64,000 nucleotides of DNA from Molossus alvarezi (lineage: Eukaryota; Chordata; Mammalia; Chiroptera; Molossidae): the NCBI GenBank assembly GCA_037176705.1, contig CM073891.1:97585827-97649826 (forward strand), written 5' to 3'. The notes beneath the pieces were generated by a model. That model did no database searches and had not been told where the DNA came from. It saw nothing but the letters and a program-made list of their open reading frames with translations. Positions 22,276 through 33,015 of this stretch are shown in pieces. The position numbers and the translations under genes were made by a program. Every line of letters begins with the position of its first letter. Position 1 is the first letter of the stretch.

Positions 22276-22435
22276 AGTACTGGTCCCCAAAACAGGGAAT
22301 GTAATGTGGATTGTGTTTATGAAGAAGTGATTTCACTAAATCTTCCCTGGTCCAATTTCACCCTGCTGTCTCTTGTGACTGACATCATGCACCTGGGAAG
22401 TATCTGTCTGGGCATTAAGAGTTATCACTGTTTTA

Positions 22436-22660
22436 GCCCTGGCTGGTTCGGCCCGCAGTCCAGAGAGACCCGGGTTCGGTTCCGCTAAGGGCACGTACCT
22501 CGGTTGCAGTTTGTCCCCGGCCCTGGTTGGTTGTGTGGGTGGCAGTCACTCGATGTGTCCCCTTCACGTCAATGTTTCTCTCTCTCTTTCTTCCTCTCTC
22601 TCCCTCCCACTCTATCTGTACAAAAAATGGAAAAATGTCCTCGGGTGAGGATAAAAAAAA
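22436..22660 (+). mobile_element. Ves SINE inserted at the 5' edge of another Ves
   Basis: Hairpin-type copy with a head shortened by about 20 bp between 'ggctggttcgg' and 'cccgcagtcc', which removes most of the A box. The body, 'gttgcagtttgtccccggcc', and tail, 'gtcctcgggtgaggataa', are close to consensus. The TSD is ttatcactgtttt-like at 22422-22435 and 22664-22677, directly against the next SINE. Confidence 0.92.
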
Positions 22661-22677
22661 GACTTATTACTGTTTTT

Positions 22678-22888
22678 GCCCTGGCCAGTTAGCTCAGTGG
22701 TTAGAGTGTCAGCTCTTGGACCAAAGGCTTGAGGGTTCAATTCCCTCACATACTTCAGTTGCAGGTTTGATCCCTGGCTCTGGTCAGGGTTGTGCAGGAG
22801 GCAACCAGTTGATCTGTCTCTTTCACATTGATGTCTCTCTCTCTCTCTGTCTCTCCCTTCTCCTCTTCTACTCTATCTAAAATTCAGT
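22678..22888 (+). mobile_element. Ves SINE, older copy
   Basis: Head 'gccctggccagttagctcag', B box 'gagggttcaattccc', then 'caggaggcaaccagttgatc' and a (TC)-rich tract; the tail is lost after 'ctctatctaaaattcag'. It stands immediately 3' of the TSD of the preceding Ves. Confidence 0.88.
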
Positions 22889-22999
22889 GGGGGCGGGGAG
22901 CAGGATGGGGAGGAGGGTGTCTAGGGGAAAAAGGAGAAACATCTGTAACAAAAATAAATTAATAAAAATTGGAAAAAAAGTAATAAAATACCCAAATAT

Positions 23000-23231
23000 T
23001 TTTATTTTTTGCATTTATCTTCAGATAGAGTGGGGGAGAGAGAGGGAGGAAGAAAGAGAGAGAGAAAAATATCGATGTGAGAGAGACACATCGACTGGTT
23101 GCCACCCACACAACCCCAACTGGGGCCGAAGACAAACTGCAACTGAGGTACGTGCCCTGAGCGGGAACCGAACTCAGGACTTTCTGGTCCACGGGCCGAT
23201 GCTCCAACTGCTGAGCCCAACTGGCCAGGGC
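23000..23231 (-). mobile_element. Ves SINE, minus copy 1 of a same-site pair
   Basis: 'gcatttatcttcagatagag', GA tract, 'gagacacatcgactggttgc', and head 'gcccaactggccagggc'. A perfect TSD, aaaatacccaaatat, lies at 22985-22999 and 23232-23246. Confidence 0.93.
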
Positions 23232-23246
23232 AAAATACCCAAATAT

Positions 23247-23501
23247 ATATATATATATTTTTATCCTCACCCGAGGACATTTTTCCATTTTTTATACAGA
23301 TAGAGTGGGAGGGAGAGAGAGGAAGAGAGAGAGAGGGAAACATCGATGTGAAAGGGACACACCGAGTGGCTGCCACCCTGCACAACCCAACCAGGGCCAG
23401 GGAGAAACTGCAACCGAGGTACATGCCCTTAGCGGGAACCGAACCTGGGTCTCTTCGGACCGCAGGAGGACACTCCAACCGCTGAGCCAAACCAGCCAGG
23501 G
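23247..23501 (-). mobile_element. Ves SINE, minus copy 2 at the same site
   Basis: 'atcctcacccgaggacattt', 'aagggacacaccgagtggct' and 'gagccaaaccagccagggc'. It is bounded by cccaaatat at 23238-23246 and 23502-23510. The left copy is also the right TSD of the previous SINE, so a second insertion reused it. A (TA)n lies in its tail. Confidence 0.92.
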
Positions 23502-23682
23502 CCCAAATATTTTTTTTTAAAAAGAAAAACAAACCAACCTTTATCTGTATTCAAATTTTTTAAAAAGTTTTCAGCATTTCAATATTTGTTTTTGCAACAG
23601 ATGTCAAATACAAATCTATTAAAAGAAATATTCCTGAAAAGCAGATAACTTTATAAAAATAAATGTTAATTAAACACTTAAG

Positions 23683-23750
23683 AAATCAATGGAAAAATAT
23701 CCTCAGGTTAGGATTAAAAAACAAAAACAAAAACAAACAAACAAACAAAC
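23683..23750 (+). mobile_element. Ves SINE 3' tail only, severely truncated
   Basis: Only 'aatggaaaaatatcctcagg' and 'ttaggattaaaaaac' remain, followed by an (AAAC)n-type A-rich tail. This is a Ves reduced to its terminal hairpin region. The truncation most likely happened during insertion. Confidence 0.7.
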
Positions 23751-24445
23751 AGAAAACAAGTGTGGCAGGGATGTAGAGAAAGTAGAAGCCTGGTACCCTG
23801 TTGGTGATCATGTAAAATGGTACAAAAGTTGTGGGAAACAGGAAGGAGGGTCTCAAAAAACAGAATAAAAATATAATTACCATATGATCCAACAAATTCT
23901 CTTTTGGATATATACCCAAAATAATTGAAAGCAGGGTCTTGAAGAGATATTTGTATACCCATATTCACAGCATTTTCACAATAGTTAAACTATGGAAGCA
24001 ACCTAAGTGTCCATTGACAGATGAATGGATAAACAAAATGTAATATATACATACAATGGAATATCATTCAGCCTTTAAAAGGAAGGAAATTCTGATATAT
24101 GCTACAACATGGAACCTTTGGATATTATGCTAAGTGAAATAAACCAGTAACAAAATGGCAAATACTATATGATTCCACTATTATGAAGTCTCTAGAGTAG
24201 TCAAAATCACAGAGACAGAGGGGGGTTTCCAGGAGATGGGAGAAGGGAGAAATGGGAATTTATTGTTTAATGAACATACAGTTTCAATATTACAATATGA
24301 AAAGAGTCATGAAGATGGATGGTGGTGATGGTTGCACAACAGTATGGATGTATTTAATACCACTGAACTGTATACTTCAAATAGTTTAAGGTGGTAAATT
24401 TTATGCTATGTGTATTTTACTACACTTTTTAAAAATTGGAAGAAA
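23751..24445 (+). mobile_element. L1 3' end, first of three in series
   Basis: 'gtggcagggatgtagagaaa', 'accatatgatccaacaaatt', 'agtgtccattgacagatgaa', then the 3'UTR words 'cactgaactgtatacttcaa' and 'atggtggtgatggttgcac'. These are the end of ORF2 and a 3'UTR of L1MB-like type. No intact frame. Confidence 0.8.
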
Positions 24446-24919
24446 AATATAAAACTATATAGAACGACCAACTGGGACTTATCGCAGGAAGGCAAGGTTG
24501 ATTTTACATCTAAAAATCAATTAATGTAATACACCTTATCAATAGAATTATGGTTAAAAAAAAAAATGATCATTTTAGTAGATGCAAAAAAATGCATCTG
24601 ACAAAATGAATATCTATTCACAATAAAAACACTCACAAACTGAAAACAAAACAGAACTTCCTTAACATGATAAAGAGCATCTATTAAAAAACAACAGTTA
24701 ACATCACACTTAACAGTGAAAAACTAAATGCTTTCCCCTAAGATTAGGAACAAGAGAAGGATGTTTGCACTTGCCACTTCTATTCAACATTGTTCTAGAG
24801 GTTGTATCTAGGGTAATTAGGCAAGAAATTGAAATAAAAAGTATCCAGATTGAAAAGGAAGAAGAAAAGGTATCTTTATTTGTAGATGACATCCTGTACA
24901 TTAAAAAATACCAAGGAAT

Positions 24920-25074
24920 TGCCCTGGCCAGTTTGGGTCAGCGGTTAGAGCGTTGGCCTGCGGTCCAGAGAGACCCGGGTTCGGTTCCCGCTAAGGGCGT
25001 GTGCCTTGGCTGCGGTTTGTCCCCAGCCCTGGTCGTGCAGGTGGCAGCCACTCAATGTGTCCTTTTCATGTCGA

Positions 25075-25116
<42 letters not shown>

Positions 25117-25162
25117 ACTCTATCTGAACAAAAAATGAAAAAATGTCCTCAGGTGAGGATAA

Positions 25163-25193
<31 letters not shown>

Positions 25194-25194
25194 A
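24920..25194 (+). mobile_element. Ves SINE (hairpin type) in L1
   Basis: Head 'gccctggccagtttgggtca', B box 'cccgggttcggttccc', a (TC)n of about 36 bp and tail 'gtcctcaggtgaggataat' running into an (AAAT)n of about 35 bp. TSD accaaggaat at 24910-24919 and 25195-25204. Confidence 0.95.
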
Positions 25195-26124
25195 ACCAAG
25201 GAATCCATTAAAAAATTATTAGGACTAATAAAAAAAGTTCAACAAGGTTGCAGAGTGCAAAATCAATATATAAAAATCAGTTTTATTTCTATTCACTAGC
25301 TATAAACATTCTCCCCCCAAAATTAAGAAAACAATTTGATTTACAATAGCATCATAAAGAATAAAATACTTAGGAATAAATTTAATAAAAGGAGTGCAAA
25401 ACTTCCCCCCTGAAAACGATAAATCATTGTTGAAAGAAATTAAAGAATATCTAAAGAAATGAAAAGACATCCCACATTTATGGATCAAAAGATTTAATAT
25501 TGTCAAGATGGCAGTACTACCAACATTGATTTACAGATTCAACACAATCCCTATCAAAATCCCAGCTGGGTTTTATTTTGTTTTGTTGGGGTTTTTTTGC
25601 AGAAATTGACAAGATGATTCTAAAGTTTATATAAAAATGCAACCCAAAAAAAAATCTTGAAAAAAGAACAGAGTTGGAAGACAGTAATTGAAATAGTATG
25701 ATACTGACATAAGGAGATGAGTAGAATGGAATAGAGAGTCCAGAAATAAGTCTTCACATTTCTGGTCCGTTGATTTTTGAAAAGGGTACCAAGATAATAC
25801 AATGGGGAAAGAATAGTCTTTTCAATGAATTGTGCTATGTCAATGGATATCCACACACAAAACAATGAAAATAGACCCCTTCCTCACACCATACACAAAA
25901 ATTAACTCAAGATGGGCCATTGACTTAAATATGAGGTAAAACTATTAAAATTCATCAAAATGTAAACATTTATGTTTCAAAGGATACCACCAAGAAAGTG
26001 AAAAGACATTCTATAGAATGGGAAAAAATATTTGCAAACCCTATATTGGATAAGAGATTTACATGTAGAATATATAAAGAACACTTATAACTCAATAATA
26101 AAAAGACAAATAACCCAGTTTTTA

Positions 26125-26395
26125 TTTTTATTTATTTATTTATTTATTTTTTAATCCTCACCCGAGGACATTTTCCCATTTTTTTTGTTCAGGTAGAGTG
26201 GGAGGGAGAGAGAGGAACAGAGAGAGAGAGAGAAACATTGATGTGAAAGGAACACATCGAGTGGCTGCCACCCGCACAACCGACCAGGGCTGGGGACAAA
26301 CTGCAACCAAGGTACATGCCCTTAGCGGGAACCGAACCTGGGTCTCTCCGGACCGCAGGTCGACACTCTAACCGCTGAGCCAAACCGGCCAGGGC
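26125..26395 (-). mobile_element. Ves SINE (hairpin type) in L1
   Basis: (TTTA)n-type tail, 'aatcctcacccgaggacat', 'aaaggaacacatcgagtggc' and head 'gagccaaaccggccagggc'. A perfect 16-bp TSD, aataacccagttttta, lies at 26109-26124 and 26396-26411. Confidence 0.95.
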
Positions 26396-27165
26396 AATAA
26401 CCCAGTTTTTAAATGGGCAAAGAATTTAAACAGACATCCCTTAAAATGAGACACCTCTTCATATCCCATAGGACAGCTATAATAAAGAAGACATAATTAC
26501 AAAGATTGGCAAGGATATGGAGAAACTGGAATCTTTATACATTGCTTGTGAGAATGTAAAATAATACACCACTTTGGAAATATGTCTAGCAGTTCCTCAA
26601 AAGATTAAACATAAAGTTATTATAATAACCCAGGAACTCCATTCTTAGACATACAACCAAAAGAAATGAAAACATATGTCAACACAAAACCTGTACATAA
26701 TGCTCATAGCAGCAGCATTCATAGTGGCCTAAAGTTAGAAACAACCCAAATGTCTATCAGCTAATGAATGGTTGAATAAAATATGATACATACATACAAT
26801 AGATATTATTTGGCAATAAAAATGAATGAATGATTACAACATAAATAAAACTTAAAAACATCATGCTACATAAAAGAAGGCAGTCACAAAAGATTAATTC
26901 CACTTATATAAAATGTCCAGAAAAGCAAATCTATAGAGACAGAAAATAAAGTAGTAAATCTGTTTGCTGAGGTTTGCTGGAGGAGGTTAGGAGGAAATGG
27001 GTCACTGCTGATGGCTACAAGATGTTGTTTTCTGGGTGATAAAATATTCTAAAATCGATTGTGTTTATGTTTGCCTAACTCTGTGAATATACTAAAATAT
27101 ATTGAGCTATTTACTTTAAATTGTATGAATTGTATAGTATGTGACATATATCTTAATAAATAGAT

Positions 27166-27235
27166 ATATAGAGAGGTACATGACAGCCAGGTAGGTAGGT
27201 AGATAGAAAGATAGATAAATAAGATCAATAGACAA
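27166..27235. repeat. degenerate (TAGA)n tract
   Basis: Tetranucleotide-like 'ggtaggtaggtagatag' and 'aagatagataaataag' at the A-tail of the preceding L1, from which it probably grew. Confidence 0.65.
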
Positions 27236-27520
27236 TGTATTTTGAGGCCAAGGTAGCTAAGAATGCCTAAGCCCAGGCTTAGCCCAGGCACTGCCTTGAT
27301 CCTTGACAGCACAGAGCGACTAGAATTAAATATTTCGTTATTCAGGTTGCACCTAAAATGCTAAAGCAGAGCTCTCTGGTAAACCGGCCTAGATCTCACA
27401 GCCAAGGTAGAAGATTGACGGGCATATTTCCTTGCCCTAAGCCACCTGAATCTTGCAATTTTATCAGGCTCCACTGGGTGTGATAAGAAAGTAATCAAGA
27501 GCATTTGCGCCTCTATGTTC
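27236..27520. other. no recognised feature
   Basis: About 280 bp of single-copy-looking DNA between two L1 3' ends. 27240-27300 has a small direct repeat of 'aagcccaggc'/'tagcccaggc'. Confidence 0.4.
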
Positions 27521-27521
27521 T

Positions 27522-28045
27522 GTTAATATATTATTTACAATGGCCAAGATATAGGAGCAAGCTAAGTGCCCATCCATAGATGAATTGGTAAAGAAGATGT
27601 GGTACATATATGAATGGAATACTTAGCCATAAGAAAAGAATGAAACCTTGCCATCTGCAACAACGTGGATGGACCTGTAGGGTATAATGCTAAGGAAAAT
27701 AAGTCAAAGAAAGACAAATACTATATAAGTTCATTTATATGTGGAATCTAAAAAACAAAATAAACTCAGATATGGAGAACAAATTGATGCTTATCAGATG
27801 GGAGGGGGGTTGGGGAGATAGAAAAAGGTGAAGAGATTAAAGTTATAACAAATTAGCAGTTATAAAAACAGTCACGGGGATGTAAAGTATAACATAGGGA
27901 ATATAGTCAATAATATTGTACGGTGTCAAAGGGGTGCTAGATTTATTGGGGTGATTGCTTCGTAAGTAAGATAAATGTCTAATCACTATGTAGTATACCT
28001 GAAACTAATAAAATATGGTATGTTAACTGTAATTGTACAGTAAAA
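27522..28045 (+). mobile_element. L1MA-like 3' end, third of three
   Basis: 'tgcccatccatagatgaatt', 'aacgtggatggacctgtagg', 'ttcatttatatgtggaatct' and 'gggaatatagtcaataatat', ending with 'cctgaaactaataaaatat'. This is the ORF2 terminus and 3'UTR of an L1MA-type element. An (AT)n tract follows at 28048-28101. Confidence 0.85.
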
Positions 28046-28104
28046 AGTATATATATACTTTTATATATTTATGTGTGTGTGTATATATATATATATATAT
28101 TTAA
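28046..28104 (+). repeat. (TA)n/(GT)n tract at an L1 tail
   Basis: TA-rich with an embedded GTGTGTGT block and a final (TA)10-type run, grown from the L1 A-rich terminus. Confidence 0.85.
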
Positions 28105-28195
28105 GGGCATTAGGGAAAACAGAGGAGAAAAAAATGGCTGAACTTCATGCATGAGGGAGAAATGTCCTCCTGAGACCATTCTAGAAGGAAGAAAC

Positions 28196-28340
28196 AGAAG
28201 AAAGGCGAGGGGAGGGAAGAGGGCAGGAGGAGAATGGAGGGAAAGGGATGGGAGGGGAGCAGAAAAGTGAAGAGAGGAGGGAAAGAGAAGAGAGGGGAGG
28301 AGAGGAGAGGGGAGGGGAGGGGAGGGGAGGGGAGGGAAGG
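28196..28340 (+). repeat. purine-rich (GGGGA)n / GA-rich tract
   Basis: One strand is almost pure purine for about 145 bp, ending in at least five consecutive GGGGA units (about 28309-28335). Four or more G4 runs in close spacing make a G-quadruplex plausible on the plus strand. The frames through it are compositional. Confidence 0.9.
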
Positions 28341-28407
28341 CCCAGATACCCTACTCGCTGTAACTGTGGCCCTATGCCTGCAATCAGAGTACTGTCTCCT
28401 CTTGCAG

Positions 28408-28434
28408 AACAGGAGGAAGGAGAGGACAGAGAAG
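28408..28434 (+). other. candidate 27-nt microexon
   Basis: A pyrimidine-rich acceptor ends 'ctgtctcctcttgcag' at 28407, and a near-consensus donor 'gaag|gtgagt' begins at 28435. The 27 nt between keep the frame and carry no stop in the frame encoding Asn-Arg-Arg-Lys-Glu-Arg-Thr-Glu-Lys. G-rich sequence upstream could act as a splicing enhancer. No host gene is recognised and composition could mimic these sites. Confidence 0.25.
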
Positions 28435-29175
28435 GTGAGTCCCTCTCCTAGATGCTCTTTCACTGGAGGAAGCTCCCTGATGGAGCCGCAGAGATGCAAG
28501 TAGCGGAGAAGACAGGATCACACCAAACCTGAGCAGAATGCCTTGGTGAGTAAGAATATGTCACAGTTCCTTGCAAATAAAGACCCTGAGAGGAAGCTGC
28601 TCATTTTGAGATTTTTGAGTAAGATTTTAACCCGGAAGGAAATCGCAGAATTATTAAAGCGATTTGTGTTTTATTGCGAGGTTATAATTGTTGGTATAAA
28701 TGAAGTGCTTTGCAGATGTTATAAGATATTGTGGGCAGGGGAAGCTATCCATTTACATTCCCAGAGCTTTACTTTATTAAGTGCCTGAGTGGTTATTTTT
28801 TCAAAGTCTTCTTCCCTTCTCTTCTGAGTGCTCTTCTAGGTTAGGTACACTAACGTTCTATTCAAGAAGAAGAATAAGGGTAGAGATGAACTTCCTAATG
28901 CTCTAGAGGAGACACAACCTAGTGACTCGCTTTCTGGAGCACTGATTTGTAAAAGATCTATGTGGTGCCTTTGGTGAAACAGTTCTTTTCTCTCTGTTTA
29001 GCTTCCAGAACTGCAACAGTCTGACCTTTCGGTGCTATTAAAGACCAAACCCTGAGGGAAGATGTGGGGGTCACTGGGGAGCCAGTTACAGTGGATAGCA
29101 ATGATTCTTTTTGCAGACTTCCTGTGCTCTGGTTTTGGTGTGACACATTTTCTTCACCCCTTCGAACTTTCCTTT
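28435..29175. other. no recognised repeat; a second strong donor-like site
   Basis: 'gccttg|gtgagtaag' at 28534 is another strong 5' splice-site match, with a possible acceptor 'ctctcctag' ending 28451. The intervening 82 nt have stops in the ATG frame, so any exon here would be non-coding. Confidence 0.3.
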
Positions 29176-29183
29176 TGGCTGCT

Positions 29184-29461
29184 TATTTGTCTATCTATCT
29201 ATTTATTTTAATTCTCCACCAAGGATATGTTTCATTTTTAGAGAGACAGGAAGGGAGAAATAGAGACACCCCCCCCACACACACACACACAGAGGAAGAG
29301 AGAAATATTGATGTGAGAGAGAAACATCAATGGGTTGCCCCCTGTATGTGCCCCAACTGGGGATTGAACCCAAAACCTAGGCATGTGCCCTGACCAGGAA
29401 TCAAACCTACAACCTTTTGGTGTATGGGATGATGCTCCAACCAGCTGAGCCACTGGCCAGC
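29184..29461 (-). mobile_element. Ves SINE, old copy
   Basis: Decayed tail 'aattctccaccaaggatat', a C8/(CA)n tract in the body, 'aaacatcaatgggttgcccc' and head 'agctgagccactggccag'. Short TSD tggctgct at 29176-29183 and 29462-29469. Confidence 0.88.
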
Positions 29462-29689
29462 TGGCTGCTCTTTGATATGCACGACCCCTGTTAGATTCAC
29501 ATGACTATGACCACCATGTCATCCTGTGCCACCCACCTTCTTACCCCTGGAAAGTGGGCCTTCCAGAGAGTGTCCCCTCAGGGTAACTCACGGTTCCCTT
29601 TCAGGACTCCAATCACAGTTTGTGATGCTGAACAGAGATGATTTGTCCATGGTTCCCCTCTCGGCAAAAATTCTAGTACATACAGAAAA

Positions 29690-30200
29690 AGAATCAGAAT
29701 AGTATAATGAACATCCAGTATCTATCACCTAGACCAAACAATTGCAAAAATTTGCCATATATTCTTTATTTTCTCTTTTTCTTCATATTTATATTATTAT
29801 ATATGTCACCCCAAATACTTCAGCATTCATCCATAAACAATAAACACATCTTTATTAGGTAAATACAATTTCGTTGTCACGTTGAACAAGATTCACATAA
29901 TTTTTCAATAGCATTTAATACCTATCCACATTCATATATTCCCTATTGTAAAATTTACCTTTTTTTTTTTTCTCAGAGAGAGAGGAGAGGAAAGGAAGAG
30001 AGAGAGAAAAACATCAACGTGAGTGAAACATCAACTGGCTGCCTCCTGAACGCCCCGGGGATCGAGCCCACAGAGTATCATTCAGTGGGCTAAGTACATT
30101 CACAGTGTTGTACAATTACCACCACTATTTCCAGAACATTTTCATTATCCCATACAATCTCTATACCCTTTAGGAATAACTCTCCAGTAACCCCCAAACA
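29690..30200. mobile_element. L1M-type repeat block split by a Ves fragment
   Basis: 'ccccaaatacttcagcattc' and 'ccctattgtaaaatttacc', then after the Ves 'tcattcagtgggctaagtac' and 'acagtgttgtacaattacc'. Same family as 17475-17625. Orientation not assigned. Confidence 0.55.
29960..30072 (-). mobile_element. partial Ves SINE
   Basis: T-run, 'agagagagaggagaggaaag', 'tgaaacatcaactggctgcc', ending at 'ggggatcgagcccaca'. The tRNA-like head is missing, so it is 5'-truncated in its own orientation. Confidence 0.8.
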
Positions 30201-30259
30201 ATCTTTTAAAGATGGTTAATTCAATAAGATCCACATATTTCTTCTGCTTGTTGTGGTTT

Positions 30260-30466
30260 TAAAAAAGCAAAACTCCTAAACGAGGATGTTTTTCCATTGC
30301 TCTTTATAGTGGAAGGGAAAGAGAAACATCGATGTGAGAGACACAACCCACTGGGGCCGGGGATCAAACCTGCAACCCAGATACATGCCCTTGACCTGGA
30401 ATTGAACCTTTGACCCTTTGGTCCATGGGCTGACACTCTAACCGCTGAGCCAGACCAGCCAGGGCT
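30260..30466 (-). mobile_element. Ves SINE (hairpin type, decayed)
   Basis: 'ctcctaaacgaggatgt', 'gaaacatcgatgtgagagac' and head 'gagccagaccagccagggc'. The GA tract is short. Probable imperfect TSD: ctgcttgttgtggtttt (30243-30259) and ctgcttactgtgtttct (30466-30482). Confidence 0.87.
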
Positions 30467-30484
30467 GCTTACTGTGTTTCTTAA

Positions 30485-32785
30485 GGGTCCTAATCTGGAA
30501 CTGCCTCCTCTCACCACACTCATATACATTTTATTTTTGTGACACTGACTTGTTGACAATTCTGGCCAATTATTCTGTAAAATATCCCACCTTCTGGATT
30601 TGTTTTCTCATGGTGTTGTTAAATGTGTTCTTCTGTCCTCTGTATTTCTTGTAATCTCAAGAAAGGCGTGATAAGAATCAGGTTAAACATTTTTGATAAG
30701 AATTCTTCTCAGGTGATACTGTGTACTTCCTATTGCATCGTATCCATACGAAATGTGCAGTTGTCCCACTACTGATGAGGCTAATATTAGTCAGTGGGTT
30801 AAGGTGATGGCAACCTCTTAAAAAATTGTTTTTTTAAAATGGATTATTGACTACTTGCATCATTTTAAAATGGTTATCTCTACTTTGAATGTTCAGATAA
30901 AGGGACTGTGAGATGTTGCCTGGCACCTAGGAGACAGCTTTTATCCTGTATAAAGAATAAGAGGATTAAGACTGAGGTTTTATGCTCTTTATGCAGTAGA
31001 CGCAAGAGTTCAAGTTTATTGCTAAGGATGGTCAGTCGAGGCAGAAATTTTTGGAATGTGAAGTCTAGCAGAGACTACTTTTTCTCTGAGCCCAAAAGAA
31101 GGTACTCTGAAGTTTGTTATTTGCCAGAATTTAACCATGGATAAATAGATCTTTTTGCTAACACTTGTTAAAGACAATCAAAACACTTTGGGAATTCAGA
31201 TACAGAAGAATCTTTTATGGCAGTTTACAGTAACTCCCTGTCCACTTCCACTACCCTGCCCCCATGCCAAAAAAATAAGCCAAACCAACCCCTCCCCGCA
31301 AAAAACACTGTAGACTGTATAATAAAAAATTAAGGAAGGGCATTTTCTTCGGATGCAGAATAGACAGAGCTTCGGATGTTTCTTGAGTACTGTTTAAATT
31401 TTAGAGAAAGGAAAAAATGCATCTGTTCTCTTCCTTCGATGTTTACCTCCTGTCTTTTAGTTAATATAAACTAAATAACTGATCCATTAAAAATATAAGC
31501 AACTAAGTTAAAGGATTTTGTTATTTAAAGTAAGAATCTGAGTTTCTGAGGAAAATTAGTTATTTTTAATATCCATGCAAACACTTTTATTTACAGCAAT
31601 TAAATATCCAAGTCAGTTAAACTCTGCTCAGGGTTACCCTGTAGTTTTAGATACCCAGAGGGATTTTTGTTTTTATCGCTGTGTGTGAGTGTGTGTGTGT
31701 ATGTGTGTGTGTGTGTGTTATTTTGTTTTTCAGCTAACATAAAAATAGGGGAGTTGTGAATTTTCTGCATAGCAGGACAGAATTTAACCATAGGATATTG
31801 GACTAACAATTTTCATTTTACTATTGGAATTAGTAATATACTTTTTCTTAATTTATTCTGTAATTTTTAAGATTCTGGCTTCTGTGATACCAGTTGGGTA
31901 GGGGAGGTGGTGAAGGTTCCTTTGAGAAAATAGTTCTTCAACCCTAGTGAGGCTGGAAGACCGACGAACACTTTTCCATCTCCTTCACTTGGGGATGACT
32001 TTATTTGGTGAAGACCCCACCAATACTTTATAAAACCAAATGGTGTAAAGGGTCAGCCACCCTTTCTCTTTCCTCTTTTTGTTTTCCTCTTCTTCTTCTT
32101 CTCCCTTCCTTTCCTCTTCTTCTGCTTCTCTCCTTGTCCCTCTCCCTCCGTTCTTTGTACGAGAGTTTTTAAAAAAATCAAATCACAACAAAGCTGGCTT
32201 GGCTTCTTTCTGAGTCTCCCAGATTATCAAATGTCTTTCTCTCACTCTGGCCAGTCCTGTCTTTACTTCCCTTCATTTGTCACTCATCCTAGACTGCCAT
32301 TCTTCAACGACTCCCCCAGTCCAATCAAACCTTGCGTTCCCAGAGGGTTCCCTGCCTTACACCAGCCCATGGTGTATCGCTGAATACTCAATAGGATCAA
32401 AGGAGGGGGGATCCAGAGGAGGGCTCTGTGCTTGAATCTGTGTTCTGAACTCTCTCTGCCCAACTCCCACTTGTTTTTAACTGCCAGCTCCAGTTTCCTG
32501 TCTGGATTCTCTAGGCTCTTGGTGGTCTATAAAGGATAATAATGGAATTACTTGAAACATGCCCAGTACTTCAAAAAAAGCCTAGAAGAATGTATATGTA
32601 CTCACAACAAGCCTGAACAGGTTGACTAAAGAATGGAAAGCTTCTTTCCTTTTTTGGAGGAGTGGGGGGCTGGAATATGGGGGAGATTAAGCTACACTGA
32701 CTCATTGTGAAGACTGTATCTTCACACGAGGAAGATGTTCTGGTTGCTGTGTGAGTTTTCTATATGGTAGAGAGAGTATACTGGA
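30485..32785. other. 2.3 kb without recognised repeats or genes
   Basis: AT-rich single-copy-looking DNA. It holds a (GT)n-type tract at 31681-31718 and a polypyrimidine stretch at 32063-32152. The 78-codon frame 30908-31144 has no recognised domain. No Ves in this interval. Confidence 0.4.
31681..31718 (+). repeat. (GT)n microsatellite
   Basis: GT repeat with single A interruptions near 31688 and 31701. Confidence 0.9.
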
Positions 32786-33001
32786 TAGAATATGGGTATA
32801 GTGGTGAGGCCAATCAGAATTTAGTTTCTAGCTTAAGACTTGGACTATTTACTTAACATCTCTGAACCTCAGTTTACTCATTTGTAAAATGGGGCTAGTA
32901 ATTTCTATTTTTCAGACTACTTGAGGATTTTTAGATAATACGTGTATAACACCCATTAATACAATACCTGGTACGTAATATATACTTAATATGTTTTCTT
33001 T
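32785..33001 (+). mobile_element. MIR SINE
   Basis: 'ggactatttacttaacatct', 'ctgaacctcagtttactcat' and 'ttgtaaaatggggctag', followed by a tail-like 'acctggtacgtaatatata'. Well-preserved MIR core and 3' part. A Ves stands immediately downstream. Confidence 0.75.
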
Positions 33002-33015
33002 ATAAATGTGATTTA

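Larger units (their letters stand above)
24446..27165 (+). mobile_element. L1 ORF2 3' half plus 3'UTR, second of three, with two nested Ves
   Basis: A 2.7-kb piece (about 2.15 kb without SINEs). ORF2 words run in order from 'aggcaaggttgattttacat' to 'caacccaaatgtctatcag'. At 24879-24890 it encodes Phe-Val-Asp-Asp, the reverse-transcriptase catalytic box (usually F/YADD). Frame shifts and stops follow, so it is dead. It ends with a 3'UTR around 'atcttaataaatagatat'. Ves copies lie at 24920-25194 and 26125-26395. Confidence 0.85.

Noticed and set aside
23002..23532. 176-codon minus-strand frame
   Set aside because: Runs through two adjacent Ves SINEs; its 'Gln-Arg-Leu-Glu' type peptides recur in every Ves of this orientation.
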